Below are positions 19,219 through 28,092 of a DNA stretch of 64,000 nt, one piece after another. How positions within the stretch are numbered: the stretch's first letter is position 1; every line of letters starts with the position of its first letter. Below the pieces are notes generated by a model. That model was not told the origin of the DNA. It was given only the letters and a program-made list of their open reading frames with translations, and did no database searches. Both the position numbers and the translations under genes were made by a program. Origin of the DNA: an uncultured Blautia sp. (GTDB lineage: Bacteria; Bacillota; Clostridia; Lachnospirales; Lachnospiraceae). The stretch spans positions 1 through 64,000 of the forward strand of contig CAMBAL010000001.1 in NCBI GenBank assembly GCA_945864225.1, read 5' to 3'.

Positions 19219-19303
19219 CGGGTTATATGATGTACCAGTACATCGTAAATGAAATAACGGATACATTTGCATTGTCGATTTTTCGATGTGCTGGATACAT
19301 TTT

Positions 19304-20206
19304 TTATTTCTCTTTCTGCGGAAGTTGAGCCAGGATGATGGCACCGAACATGATCACACAGCCAAGGATTTCCTTTGTGCTGAGACGCTGCCCCAGAATG
19401 ATCCATCCGGCAAGGACGGAGATGCAGGATTCCAGACTGAGAATCAGGGAGGCGACCGTCGGATTCATATCCTTCTGTCCAATGATCTGCAGTGTGTAAG
19501 CAACGCCGCAGGACATCACACCTGCATAGAGGATAGGCTGCCATGCTGCGCAGATAGAGGAAATCTGCGGATGCTCCAGAAGAAGTGCCGGGATTCCGGA
19601 AAGGATTCCGGCAGTCAGGAACTGAAGGCAGGAAAGCTTTACTCCGTCTACTTTCGGTGAAAAATAATCAATGACCAGAATGTGGAAGGAGAAAAGTACT
19701 GCACAGATCATGACGAGGATATCTCCTTTGCCGATGGAAAATCCGTCGTTGATGCACAGCAGATACAATCCGACCAGTGCCATTACTACAGCAGCCCAGA
19801 TAAAAGGACTGCATTTCTTTTTCAGAAATAATCCCAGAATAGGAACAATAACAATGTAACATGCAGTGATGAAACCGGCTTTTCCTACGGAAGTATATTT
19901 AATTCCAAACTGCTGGAAATTGCTTGCCAGGCAAAGGCAGATTCCGCAGCTGATTCCGCCGATGAGTAAGGTTTTGCGGCCGGCAGCTTTTTCCTCGGGA
20001 GTCCGGGATACCGGTTTTTTCCCCTTGTCGAGAAACCAGATGACCGGGAGCAGTACAATGGCTCCGATGATGCAACGCACCATATTAAACGTAAAACCGC
20101 CTACATAATCCATTCCCACGCTCTGTGCCACAAATGCTACACCCCAGATGGCGGCGGTCAGCAGCAGAATCAGGGAATTTTTTAATTTTACTGGTTGTGT
20201 TTTCAT
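19304..20206 (-). CDS. EamA/DMT family transporter
   Basis: This 300-residue membrane protein has ten predicted helices made of two EamA repeats, the drug/metabolite transporter fold. The first repeat starts with LLLTAAIWGVAFVAQSVGMD. The second ends with SCISVLAGWIILGQRLSTKE, the characteristic EamA end. Members export amino acids or other metabolites; the substrate is unknown. It starts at 20206 after AAGGGGATC. Confidence 0.92.
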   Translation of the reverse strand: MKTQPVKLKNSLILLLTAAIWGVAFVAQSVGMDYVGGFTFNMVRCIIGAIVLLPVIWFLDKGKKPVSRTPEEKAAGRKTLLIGGISCGICLCLASNFQQFGIKYTSVGKAGFITACYIVIVPILGLFLKKKCSPFIWAAVVMALVGLYLLCINDGFSIGKGDILVMICAVLFSFHILVIDYFSPKVDGVKLSCLQFLTAGILSGIPALLLEHPQISSICAAWQPILYAGVMSCGVAYTLQIIGQKDMNPTVASLILSLESCISVLAGWIILGQRLSTKEILGCVIMFGAIILAQLPQKEK

Positions 20207-20496
20207 GCGATTGATCCCCTTGTTTTAGAAATTCTGTGTATTGATAGATGGTACACAGGGTAAATAGTGCCGTATTTTTATTCTGTTAAGGAAAAATACA
20301 ACGGTATTTATTATACTGTATAACTTCGAATTAATAAAGTGGGAATTTGAGATTTATCAAAGACTACCTGATCATATTTGAGGAGAGGAAAATAAATTGA
20401 GGGTTGTTTCTTTGGTGTTATTTTATTTGTATTCAGTATGCAAATGGTCTATAATCAAGAATAGAATGTTCGACCATGCTGACGGGAGGTGCAGAA
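20207..20496. other. Divergent intergenic region with two small inverted repeats
   Basis: This stretch between the EamA gene (minus) and the third AAA-ATPase gene (plus) has no gene. It holds CTGTGTA/TACACAG (20234-20258) and GTATTTTT/AAAAATAC (20272-20299). On the minus strand these would fold in the EamA leader. I see no T run that would make a clear attenuator. Confidence 0.4.
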
Positions 20497-21784
20497 ATGG
20501 GCAGTTATCTGAATCCGGGTAAGGAAGTTTTTGATAAGATTGTAAATTCTGAGATTTACGTTGATAAAACCGGTTTGTTGAATTATACAAATAAAGTCAT
20601 TAATACGATGCAGGGGTATCTTTGTGTCAGCCGGCCGCGTCGTTTTGGAAAATCTGTGGCAGCATATATGCTGACGGCATATTACAGCCGGGGTTGTGAT
20701 TCCGAGAAATTGTTTTCTGCATTTGCGATTGCCGAGAGCAGTGATTTTAAAAAGTATCTGAATAAATATGATACCATTTTTCTGAACATGCAGGAGTTTC
20801 TGAGTCAGAGTGCGTGCATAGAGGATATGATTCAGCTGCTTCAGAAAAGTGTTCTCTGGGATCTTTTAGAGGAATATCCGGATTTTCGCTATTTTGATGA
20901 TAAGAATCTGGCAAGAACAATGCAGGATGTCTATAGCCATACAAGGTGCCCTTTTATTCTGATCATTGATGAGTGGGACTGCGTTTTCAGAGAATATAAA
21001 ACAGATAAAAAAGCGCAGGAGAAGTACCTGGATTTTTTGCGTAATCTGATGAAGGATAAGGGATATATTCATCTGGCATATATGACAGGGATTCTTCCCA
21101 TAAAAAAATACGGAACTCATTCTGCGTTAAATATGTTTGATGAGTTTTCTATGATAGATCCAGGTCCTCTTGCTGCTTATGTGGGATTCACAGAGCAGGA
21201 AGTATATACTTTGTGTAAAGAATATGAAATGGATCTGGAAGAAGTAAAGAACTGGTATGATGGCTATTCTTTTGAAAAAGGGATTTCTATATACAGCCCG
21301 CGTTCTGTTGTGAGTTCCATGAGGTTTGGAAAAATCGGAAATTACTGGAACCAGACAGAGACATTTGAGGCACTGCAGGTTTATATTGATATGAATTTTG
21401 ATGGGCTGAGGGATGATGTACTCAGCATGATGGCTGGAGAAAAAGTGCCGGTTAATACAGAAAGTTTTACGAATGATATGGCTATATTTCGAACAGAAGA
21501 TGATGTCCTTACACTGCTGATTCACCTGGGATATCTGGGATATGACTGTGAAGAACGATGTGTGTTTATTCCGAACGGTGAAATCCGGGCGGAGTATATA
21601 AAAAATATGGAACAAAAGCGCCAGAGGTGCGATTGCACAGATAAAAGAAAAGGAGTATTGCGAAAGCCTGGAAGAATATCAGGGGAATCTTTTGCTGGTC
21701 GGTGTGAATTATGACTTGAAAACCAGAGAACATACATGTATGATTGAACGGTATGTGAAAGATCAGGAGCGTGGAAATTTGTGA
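20497..21784 (+). pseudogene. AAA-ATPase-like gene with internal deletion and frameshift
   Basis: This is a relative of the gene at 154-1848. The ATPase half is intact: SRPRRFGKSVAAYMLTAYY near residue 50 and FILIIDEWDCVFREY near residue 160. After FIPNGEIRAEYIKNM (about 21600) the reading frame breaks and the ORF ends at 21714 with an unrelated tail. From about 21615 another frame reads NKSARGAIAQIKEKEY, then NLLLVGVNYDLKTREHTCMIE, to a stop at 21784, which is the normal family C terminus. The piece between, holding most of the PD-(D/E)XK catalytic core (about 100-150 residues in relatives), is gone. ATG 20497 with GGGAGG upstream is the original start. Confidence 0.85.
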
Positions 21785-21827
21785 AAATTGGGGCTGAAAA
21801 ATGATCCCATCGGAGGGAGATAAGGTA

Positions 21828-23129
21828 ATGAAAAAGAAGAAAATATTTCAAAATTTACTGATTGGCGCAGGAGTTTTTATTACATGCGTGCTGGCAGGAT
21901 TTTTGCTGATCTGTATGGTTTATATGCTGCCATCAGGACGTGTCAGCCTGCATGTGCAGGAGAGCGGAGCCATTCTGGAGCAGGAGAAGGATTATCCGCA
22001 ATTGATTCCGTCCAGTCCTTATATGGTACTTGACAATTTTACGGACTGTATTATGCTGCTGACATCTGCTTATGACGGAGAAGAATCTATTGCTGATAAG
22101 GCCATTAATAATTATCGGATATATCAGAAAAAGGCCACAAAACAGGTTTCCTGTAAGGTGTGCGGGATTCTTCCGGAAAAAGATGCACAGAAAATAAGCT
22201 ATGCGAGATACTGGCATGGATATATGGTAGTGCTGAAGCCTCTGCTTCTTTTTCTGAATATTAATGAGATACGGCAGCTGAACCAGTTTGGCATTCTTGG
22301 GTGTATCTGCCTGATTGGCATTTTGCTGTATATGAATAGAAAGATGAAATATCTTATACCGTTTTTACTTGCTGTCAGCTTCCTGAATCCGGGAGTCATT
22401 ATGAATTCTCTTCAGAATTCTACGATCTTTTATGTGTCCAGTCTGGCTGTCATTGTATTGCTGGCCTGTTGGAAACGAACAGGATTCCGTCAGTATGCGT
22501 GGCTGTATTTTATGATTACGGGAATGGTGACCAGTTATATGGATTTCCTGACGTATCCGGTGGTGGCGCTGGCATTTCCGCTTATTTTTTATTATATGCT
22601 GAATGAAGACAGCCGCTTTATTGTGACTTTGAAACGCTTAGTTGGCTATTCTGTGATGTGGTGTATCGGATATGCGGGAATGTGGAGTTCCAAGTGGGTT
22701 TTGTCCAGTATTTTAACCGGAAAGAACTATTTTACCAATGCGATGGAGAGCATTACGATTAGATCCGGAAATGTTGTAGGAGAGCAGACGATTACCCTTT
22801 CGGATGTGTACGGGATGCTGATCACTTATCTGAAAGACAGCAAGCTGTGGACCTGTACGCTGTTGTTTGTTGTATTATGCCTGGTAACGCTTGTGCTTTC
22901 TTCCAGGAGATGGAAATGCTGGTCTGTCAGTCTTGCATTTCTGATAATTTCCCTGTATCCGTTTGTCTGGGGAATTGGAACGAAAAATCACACCTATATT
23001 CATCATATGTTTACGCATCGTGGCTGGAGTGTATTGATTTTCGGCCTGTCCTGTGCAGTTTTGCCGATGATTGAACGGCCTTTTGAGGTAATAAGAAAAA
23101 AAGTTTTCCATTTAGACAAAAGAAAATGA
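21828..23129 (+). CDS. Polytopic membrane protein of unknown function (possible GT-C type)
   Basis: This 433-residue protein has one N-terminal helix and an outside domain of about 110 residues (LDNFTDCIMLLTSAYDGEE, ARYWHGYMVVLKPLLLF). About eight more helices follow and a basic tail ends it. I do not recognise the family with certainty. A large first outside loop and many helices resemble GT-C sugar transferases and O-antigen or wall-polymer glycosylation proteins. The GT2 gene starts 10 bases downstream, which supports a joint role: GT2 makes a lipid-linked sugar and this protein transfers it outside. I start at ATG 21828 after GGAGGG; ATG 21801 has no site. Confidence 0.7.
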   Translation: MKKKKIFQNLLIGAGVFITCVLAGFLLICMVYMLPSGRVSLHVQESGAILEQEKDYPQLIPSSPYMVLDNFTDCIMLLTSAYDGEESIADKAINNYRIYQKKATKQVSCKVCGILPEKDAQKISYARYWHGYMVVLKPLLLFLNINEIRQLNQFGILGCICLIGILLYMNRKMKYLIPFLLAVSFLNPGVIMNSLQNSTIFYVSSLAVIVLLACWKRTGFRQYAWLYFMITGMVTSYMDFLTYPVVALAFPLIFYYMLNEDSRFIVTLKRLVGYSVMWCIGYAGMWSSKWVLSSILTGKNYFTNAMESITIRSGNVVGEQTITLSDVYGMLITYLKDSKLWTCTLLFVVLCLVTLVLSSRRWKCWSVSLAFLIISLYPFVWGIGTKNHTYIHHMFTHRGWSVLIFGLSCAVLPMIERPFEVIRKKVFHLDKRK

Positions 23130-23139
23130 GGTACATGCA

Positions 23140-24084
23140 ATGGATCAGATAGCGGTTTTGATTCCGTGTTTTAACGAGTGCAAAACCATTCATAAAGTGG
23201 TGACGGATTTTAAAAGGGTCCTTCCGGAAGCGGTCATTTATGTTTATGACAATAATTCGACAGACGGGACAGATGAAATTGCGAGGGATGCAGGTGCCAT
23301 TGTCCGGTATGAATATCTTCAGGGAAAAGGAAATGTGATTCGAAGAATGTTCCGTGAAGTTGATGCAGAGTGCTATATTATGGTGGATGGGGATGATACC
23401 TATCCGGCAGAACCGTCCAGGGAAATGGCAGATAAAGTGTTGAAATATCATGCGGATATGGTTGTAGGTGATCGTCTGTCTTCTACTTATTTTACGGAAA
23501 ATAAACGATTGTTTCATAACTTTGGAAATGCACTGGTGCGGAAAGCAATCAATGTTCTGTTTCAGAATAACATAAAAGATATTATGACAGGATATCGTGC
23601 ATTCAGTTATGAATTTGTGAAAACGTTTCCTGTTCTGTCGAAGGGATTTGAAGTGGAAACAGAGATGAGCATTCATGCAGTGGATAAGAATATGTACGTG
23701 GAGAATGTTGTGATTAACTATAAAGACAGGCCGGCGGGAAGCAGTTCCAAATTAAATACCTGTTCGGATGGATTGAAGGTCCTTCGTACTATCGAAAGAT
23801 TTTATCGCACTTACAAACCGCTGAGATTTTTCAGCGCTATTGGGATTCTGCTGGCATTGATATCACTGATATTTTTTCTGCCGATCGTGGATACTTATAT
23901 CAAGACAGGGCTGGTTCCGAATTATCCTACACTCATTGTCTGCGGGTTTACCATGCTTGCTGCAATCCAGTCCTTTTTTGCAGGACTGACGCTGCAGACT
24001 ATTACGCAGAAAAACAGGCAGGACTTTGAGATCAATCTTCAGAGGGCAGCCAGAGAACATAAAAAGCTGATGAGGGAGGATTAA
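23140..24084 (+). CDS. GT2 family glycosyltransferase (dolichol-phosphate mannose synthase-like)
   Basis: This 314-residue enzyme has a GT-A catalytic domain (residues 1-225) with VLIPCFNECKTI, YDNNSTDGTDEIA and the metal-binding VDGDDTYPAE. MTGYRAFSY matches the acceptor side of DPM1/GtrB-type enzymes. Two membrane helices follow (about 228-250 and 265-290), as in GtrB proteins that make polyprenyl-phosphate sugars at the membrane. The next gene starts 3 bases after the stop and the previous ends 10 bases before, so all three are one unit. Confidence 0.9.
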   Translation: MDQIAVLIPCFNECKTIHKVVTDFKRVLPEAVIYVYDNNSTDGTDEIARDAGAIVRYEYLQGKGNVIRRMFREVDAECYIMVDGDDTYPAEPSREMADKVLKYHADMVVGDRLSSTYFTENKRLFHNFGNALVRKAINVLFQNNIKDIMTGYRAFSYEFVKTFPVLSKGFEVETEMSIHAVDKNMYVENVVINYKDRPAGSSSKLNTCSDGLKVLRTIERFYRTYKPLRFFSAIGILLALISLIFFLPIVDTYIKTGLVPNYPTLIVCGFTMLAAIQSFFAGLTLQTITQKNRQDFEINLQRAAREHKKLMRED

Positions 24085-24087
24085 TAT

Positions 24088-24954
24088 ATGGATTTACAGG
24101 CATTTGTTGAAAAAGTGAACACAATTGGGGTGCTTGGAGTCAAGGTATCCCAGCATAATGAACTGATCGGAGAATGGCACAGCGAAGGCGAATGCCGCAG
24201 AAATGTCTACTCTGTGACGAAGAGTTTTACCTCCTGTGCAGTAGGATTTGCGGTACAGGAAGGGCTGCTTTCACTGGATGAAAAACTGACAGATGTGTTT
24301 GCGGAGGACCTTCCACAGAACCCTAGTGAGAACCTGAAAAAAGCAACCGTCAGAGACCTTCTGACCATGCATCTTGGACAGAAGGAAGGCAGTCTTATGG
24401 GGGTGCAGAGACCTCTTTATGAGGAGGATAACTGGGTAAAACTGTCTCTTTCTATCCCGTTTGAATATGAGCCTGGAACGCATTTTGTGTACAATAATGT
24501 GGGCCCATATCTGGCAGGAATGCTTGTTCAGAGAAGAGCTGGATGTGATCTGATTTCTTATCTGACACCGAGACTATTTTCTCATCTGGGAATCAAACGT
24601 CCTACCTGGGAAATGGATCCTCTTGGCAATTCTTTCGGGGCAGGCGGACTGTTTCTGACATTGTCAGAAATGCATAAACTGGGGCTTTTTTACCTGAATA
24701 AAGGGGCATGGAATGGAAAACAGCTGCTTTTGGCAGAATGGATCGAAGAGAGTACGAGACAGTATGCTCCGGATGCGCCTTACGCATATCTTTTCTGGCG
24801 CGGGAAATATAATTCTTTCCGGGCAGACGGGAAATACGGACAGTTTTCGATTGTTCTGCCGGATTATGATGCAGTGATTTCAGTAGTATCAGAGTGCAGA
24901 AAAACAGAAGAATTGATGGCTGCTATTTATGAGGAAATCTGTACACAGCTGTAG
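24088..24954 (+). CDS. Serine hydrolase of the beta-lactamase/class C family
   Basis: This 288-residue protein has the serine beta-lactamase/D-alanyl-esterase fold. The nucleophile motif is SVTK near residue 47 (S-x-x-K) and the Tyr motif is YNN near residue 135, with GAGGLFLTLSEM typical of the family. No signal peptide is visible, so it may act inside the cell, or its export is not obvious. It directly follows the GT2 gene, hinting at removal of an acyl or D-alanyl group from an envelope glycan, which is inference. A strong terminator follows. Confidence 0.88.
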   Translation: MDLQAFVEKVNTIGVLGVKVSQHNELIGEWHSEGECRRNVYSVTKSFTSCAVGFAVQEGLLSLDEKLTDVFAEDLPQNPSENLKKATVRDLLTMHLGQKEGSLMGVQRPLYEEDNWVKLSLSIPFEYEPGTHFVYNNVGPYLAGMLVQRRAGCDLISYLTPRLFSHLGIKRPTWEMDPLGNSFGAGGLFLTLSEMHKLGLFYLNKGAWNGKQLLLAEWIEESTRQYAPDAPYAYLFWRGKYNSFRADGKYGQFSIVLPDYDAVISVVSECRKTEELMAAIYEEICTQL

Positions 24955-24984
24955 AAAAGCAGTAAAAAATATGAAAAATAAAAC

Positions 24985-25027
24985 AAAGGGCCTGTGAAAA
25001 ACGTTCGTTTTTCACAGGCCCTTTTAT
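24985..25027. terminator. Bidirectional terminator between the hydrolase and purine permease genes
   Basis: AAAGGGCCTGTGAAAAACG pairs with CGTTTTTCACAGGCCCTTT (almost no loop), flanked by T's on the plus side and many A's on the other, between convergent genes. Confidence 0.92.
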
Positions 25028-25145
25028 AAATGGATGATTTCTGCGTGAAAAGAAATTTTCGTTTAGCCTGTTATTATCATGTTTTTGTCTTTTGAAAGAA
25101 AAGCAGCAAAAGCAGAAATACATCGAATCAAATTTATTTCATACT

Positions 25146-26522
25146 TTACAGGAAAATATATTTCAATACAAAAATAACCGCCAGAACATACATCAGTGCA
25201 CTGATTTTCTTTTCTTTTGCCTTACCGGTAACCAGGTTGATCACTACATAGGAGATGACTCCCATGGCAATGCCTTCAGAAATGCTGTACATGAACGGCA
25301 TTGCGATAATGGCGATAAAGCATGGAATCGCTTCGGTGTAATCGTTGAAGTCGATTTTTGTGATGGAGGTCAGCATCAAAAATCCTACGATGATCAGGGC
25401 TGGTGCAGTCGCGAAGGACGGAATTGCCAGGAAAATCGGGGACAGGAACAGGGAAAGTCCGAACAGAATCGCAGCAACAATGGCAGTAAGTCCGGTCCGT
25501 CCGCCTTCGGCAACGCCGGATGCACTTTCTACAAAAGTAGTGACCGTGGAGGTACCAAACATGGCTCCTGCAGTAGTTCCGACAGCGTCAGAGAGGAGTG
25601 CTCCACGGATTTTCGGAAGCCGACCGTCTTTGTCAAGCATGTCCGCTTTTGAGGCAACACCGATCAGAGTGCCCAGCGTATCAAACATGTCCACGAACAG
25701 GAATGCAAACATGATTACAAAGAAATCCAGTGAAAATACAATGGAAAAATCCATTTTCATAAAGGTCGGTGCCATGCTCGGGACAGATAGTCCGTTGGAG
25801 AAATCCGGAAGCAGACTGTAAAAACCAAGCTCTGCATCAGGCACATAAAGTCCGGTGAACTGACAGAGAATTCCCAGTCCCCATGTGATCAGAATGCCCC
25901 ATAAAATACCGCCTTTGATGTTTTTTACGAGCATAATTGCGGTGATCAGAAGACCGATCAGAGCAAGCAGAACGGTGATTCCCAGTGTATGGAAAGTGCC
26001 GTCTTCCACAGAGCCTTTGAAGGAAAAAACGCTCACCAGTGTAGAGTCATTATTTACCACAATATGTGCATTCTGCAGTCCGATAAATGCAATAAACAGT
26101 CCGATTCCTACGGATACGGCATGCTTCAGGTTGATCGGAATAGAGTTGAAGATCGCTTCGCGCACGTTTGTGAGAGAGAGCAGAATAAAGATCAGACCCT
26201 CTGCAAACACAGCTGCCAGTGCCTGCTGCCAGGAATATCCCATTCCAAGAACTACGGTGTAGGCAAAATAAGCGTTCAGCCCCATGCCGGGAGCAAGGAC
26301 AAACGGGTAATTGGAGAGCAGTGCCATGAGGCAGGTGGCAACAAAGGAAGACAGAGCAGTAGCCGTAAATATGGCACCTCTGTCCATGCCGGATGCCTGA
26401 AGGATGTTGGGATTCACAGCCAGAATATACGCCATCGTCATAAATGTGGTGATACCTGCAATGACCTCTGTTTTGACATCCGTGTGATGTTCTTTTAAGT
26501 GAAACAGTTTCTCAAGATTCAT
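25146..26522 (-). CDS. pbuG: NCS2 family guanine/hypoxanthine permease
   Basis: This 458-residue membrane protein belongs to the AzgA/PbuG branch of NCS2 permeases, which import guanine, hypoxanthine or adenine. GITTFMTMAYILAVNP near residue 25, ALAPGMGLNAYF-like VLAPGMGLNAYFAYTVV, and the QNAHIVV segment are typical. It has about 12 helices. It lies 43 bases downstream of guanine deaminase under a shared purine riboswitch, so import and breakdown of guanine are coupled. Confidence 0.92.
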   Translation of the reverse strand: MNLEKLFHLKEHHTDVKTEVIAGITTFMTMAYILAVNPNILQASGMDRGAIFTATALSSFVATCLMALLSNYPFVLAPGMGLNAYFAYTVVLGMGYSWQQALAAVFAEGLIFILLSLTNVREAIFNSIPINLKHAVSVGIGLFIAFIGLQNAHIVVNNDSTLVSVFSFKGSVEDGTFHTLGITVLLALIGLLITAIMLVKNIKGGILWGILITWGLGILCQFTGLYVPDAELGFYSLLPDFSNGLSVPSMAPTFMKMDFSIVFSLDFFVIMFAFLFVDMFDTLGTLIGVASKADMLDKDGRLPKIRGALLSDAVGTTAGAMFGTSTVTTFVESASGVAEGGRTGLTAIVAAILFGLSLFLSPIFLAIPSFATAPALIIVGFLMLTSITKIDFNDYTEAIPCFIAIIAMPFMYSISEGIAMGVISYVVINLVTGKAKEKKISALMYVLAVIFVLKYIFL

Positions 26523-26565
26523 AAATCTTCCCCCTTTTTGATTGGTTTATTTTGTTTTATAAGTG

Positions 26566-27846
26566 TCAGAACAATTTTTGCCCTGCCACATATTTTCCGG
26601 TGATATTTCGGTCATCTGCCAGATAGATGAGCCTTTCCAGACGGTCTCTGGAGGAAAGCTTCTGAGGATGAGGAAGATTCTGATCATCCAGAATAACCGC
26701 ATCAAATTCATAGCCTTCTTCAAAGCTTCCCACTTTTCCGAAGAAAGAACCGCCGCCGAGAGTCGCCATGTAAAAGACTTCTTCCAGTGACAGAGGGCGG
26801 AGTGTGCTGTCTGTCAGTCTCCAGCGCAGTTTGGAAACCTGAACCGCATCGGACATGGCTCTGAGAATAGAAAGGGAAGAGCCGCCGGCAATGTCGCTTC
26901 CAAGTCCTATATGGAGTCCTTCGTTCAGATAACGCCGGACAGGCGCAATCCCTGAGGCAATGTTTGTGTTGGACTGCGGGCAGTGGGCAATGTAGACACC
27001 GCGTTTTTTGATCAGCGCGATTTCTTCATCCGAACTGTAAACACAATGTGCCATAATCGTCGGACAGCCATCTCCTCCGAAAAGTCCGAACTGGTCGTAG
27101 GCTTCTCCGTAAAAATGTGTATTCGGATAAAGCTCCTGAACCCAGGCGATTTCCCCCGGATTTTCTGACAGGTGGGACTGAACGGGCAGATGATATTCCT
27201 GCTGGATGCAGGAGAGTTCCCGCATCAGTTCATCCGTACAGGAGGGGGTAAAACGCGGGGTAAGAATGGGCTTCGTATTTTTGTATCTTCCCTGAATGTT
27301 TCGAATCCATCGGCGCGTATCTGAGGCGGAAGCTTTTGCATCTGCCTCCTGAAGCTGCACAGAGCCGTTTCTGTCCATATTGACTTTGCCAACGAAGGTT
27401 TTCAGCCCGGTATCCTCCAGAAGATCCATCAGGAGTTCTGTAGCCTCTACATGAACGGTGGCAAAAATGGAAGCGCGGGTAGTAGCACTTTTTTTCAGGT
27501 CATTCACAAAGATAGAATAGGCCGGTTGTGCATAAGTGAGATCCCGGTATTTGGATTCTTCCGGAAATGTGTAGGTATTCAGCCACTCCAGCAGTTCCAG
27601 ATCCATTCCTGTGCCGCGGTAAGTATACTGGGGCGCATGCAGATGGAGGTCGGTAAGTCCGGGAATGATCATGCAGTGATTGGTGTCCCGGCAGGGAATC
27701 CGGCTGTATTTCTCCGGAAGTTCTGAAAAAATTCCGGCACATTTGCCGTTTTCACAGACCAGCCAGGAGTCCTCGTGGAATTGAATCGTATCCGGGGCGG
27801 TACTGAAACAAATTGTGCCTTTTAGCGCAAAAGTATTATGAGTCAT
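26566..27846 (-). CDS. guaD: Guanine deaminase (amidohydrolase)
   Basis: This 426-residue cytoplasmic zinc enzyme turns guanine into xanthine and ammonia. The metal ligands appear as DLHLHAPQY near residue 70, followed by YRGTGMDLELLEWLNTYTFPEE, a signature of guanine deaminases as opposed to other amidohydrolases. SHLSE near the middle and GSDIAGG (SDxxGG) near residue 315 complete the site. The start is ATG 27846 after AAGGAAGG. It is the first gene behind the purine riboswitch and shares the operon with pbuG. Confidence 0.94.
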   Translation of the reverse strand: MTHNTFALKGTICFSTAPDTIQFHEDSWLVCENGKCAGIFSELPEKYSRIPCRDTNHCMIIPGLTDLHLHAPQYTYRGTGMDLELLEWLNTYTFPEESKYRDLTYAQPAYSIFVNDLKKSATTRASIFATVHVEATELLMDLLEDTGLKTFVGKVNMDRNGSVQLQEADAKASASDTRRWIRNIQGRYKNTKPILTPRFTPSCTDELMRELSCIQQEYHLPVQSHLSENPGEIAWVQELYPNTHFYGEAYDQFGLFGGDGCPTIMAHCVYSSDEEIALIKKRGVYIAHCPQSNTNIASGIAPVRRYLNEGLHIGLGSDIAGGSSLSILRAMSDAVQVSKLRWRLTDSTLRPLSLEEVFYMATLGGGSFFGKVGSFEEGYEFDAVILDDQNLPHPQKLSSRDRLERLIYLADDRNITGKYVAGQKLF

Positions 27847-27873
27847 ACAGGTCACCTTCCTTTCAGCAGTCAG

Positions 27874-27935
27874 GGAAGAACAAAAAACAGGAAAAGAAAA
27901 ACTACCTGATTTATTGTCTGCCGTCCCTGAAAAAA
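27874..27935 (-). promoter_or_regulatory. Expression platform of the purine riboswitch
   Basis: Downstream of the aptamer on the minus strand lies GGTAGTT followed by TTTC. It is complementary over 7 bases to AACTACC in the 5' side of P3. A second possible stem is CAGG...CCTG followed by six T. Free RNA could therefore form a terminator-like fold that destroys P3, which would make guanine an activator, sensible for a breakdown operon. The fold is not computed. Confidence 0.4.
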
Positions 27936-27998
27936 ACTTATAGACAACTATTCCGGTAGTTGGTAGAAACGTCCAACCGATTATGGACTTATATAAGT
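27936..27998 (-). ncRNA. Purine riboswitch aptamer (guanine type) upstream of guaD-pbuG
   Basis: On the minus strand the segment folds as P1 ACTTAT/ATAAGT, P2 GTCC/GGAC, J2/3 GUUUCUACC (the conserved core), and P3 CAACTA/TAGTTG. J3/1 reads GUCUAUAAG. The C in UCUAU takes the place of C74, which pairs with guanine-type ligands; adenine sensors have U there. It lies about 90 bases before the guaD start. The expression platform is described separately. Confidence 0.92.
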
Positions 27999-28092
27999 TA
28001 CAAACTAATATGTTTTATTGATTTTTATACAAAATAATTATAAAATAGGATATGTTAACTGTCAATTATTTATGCATGAAAGGAGGATTGTT

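Noticed and set aside
19095..19328. 77-residue plus-strand ORF between marR and the EamA gene
   Set aside because: It runs over the EamA terminator stem and into the EamA gene on the other strand; no ribosome binding site.
24088..24954. Beta-lactamase resistance gene
   Set aside because: The fold is shared, but the SVTK and YNN motifs with family context fit a general serine hydrolase; nothing shows it acts on antibiotics.
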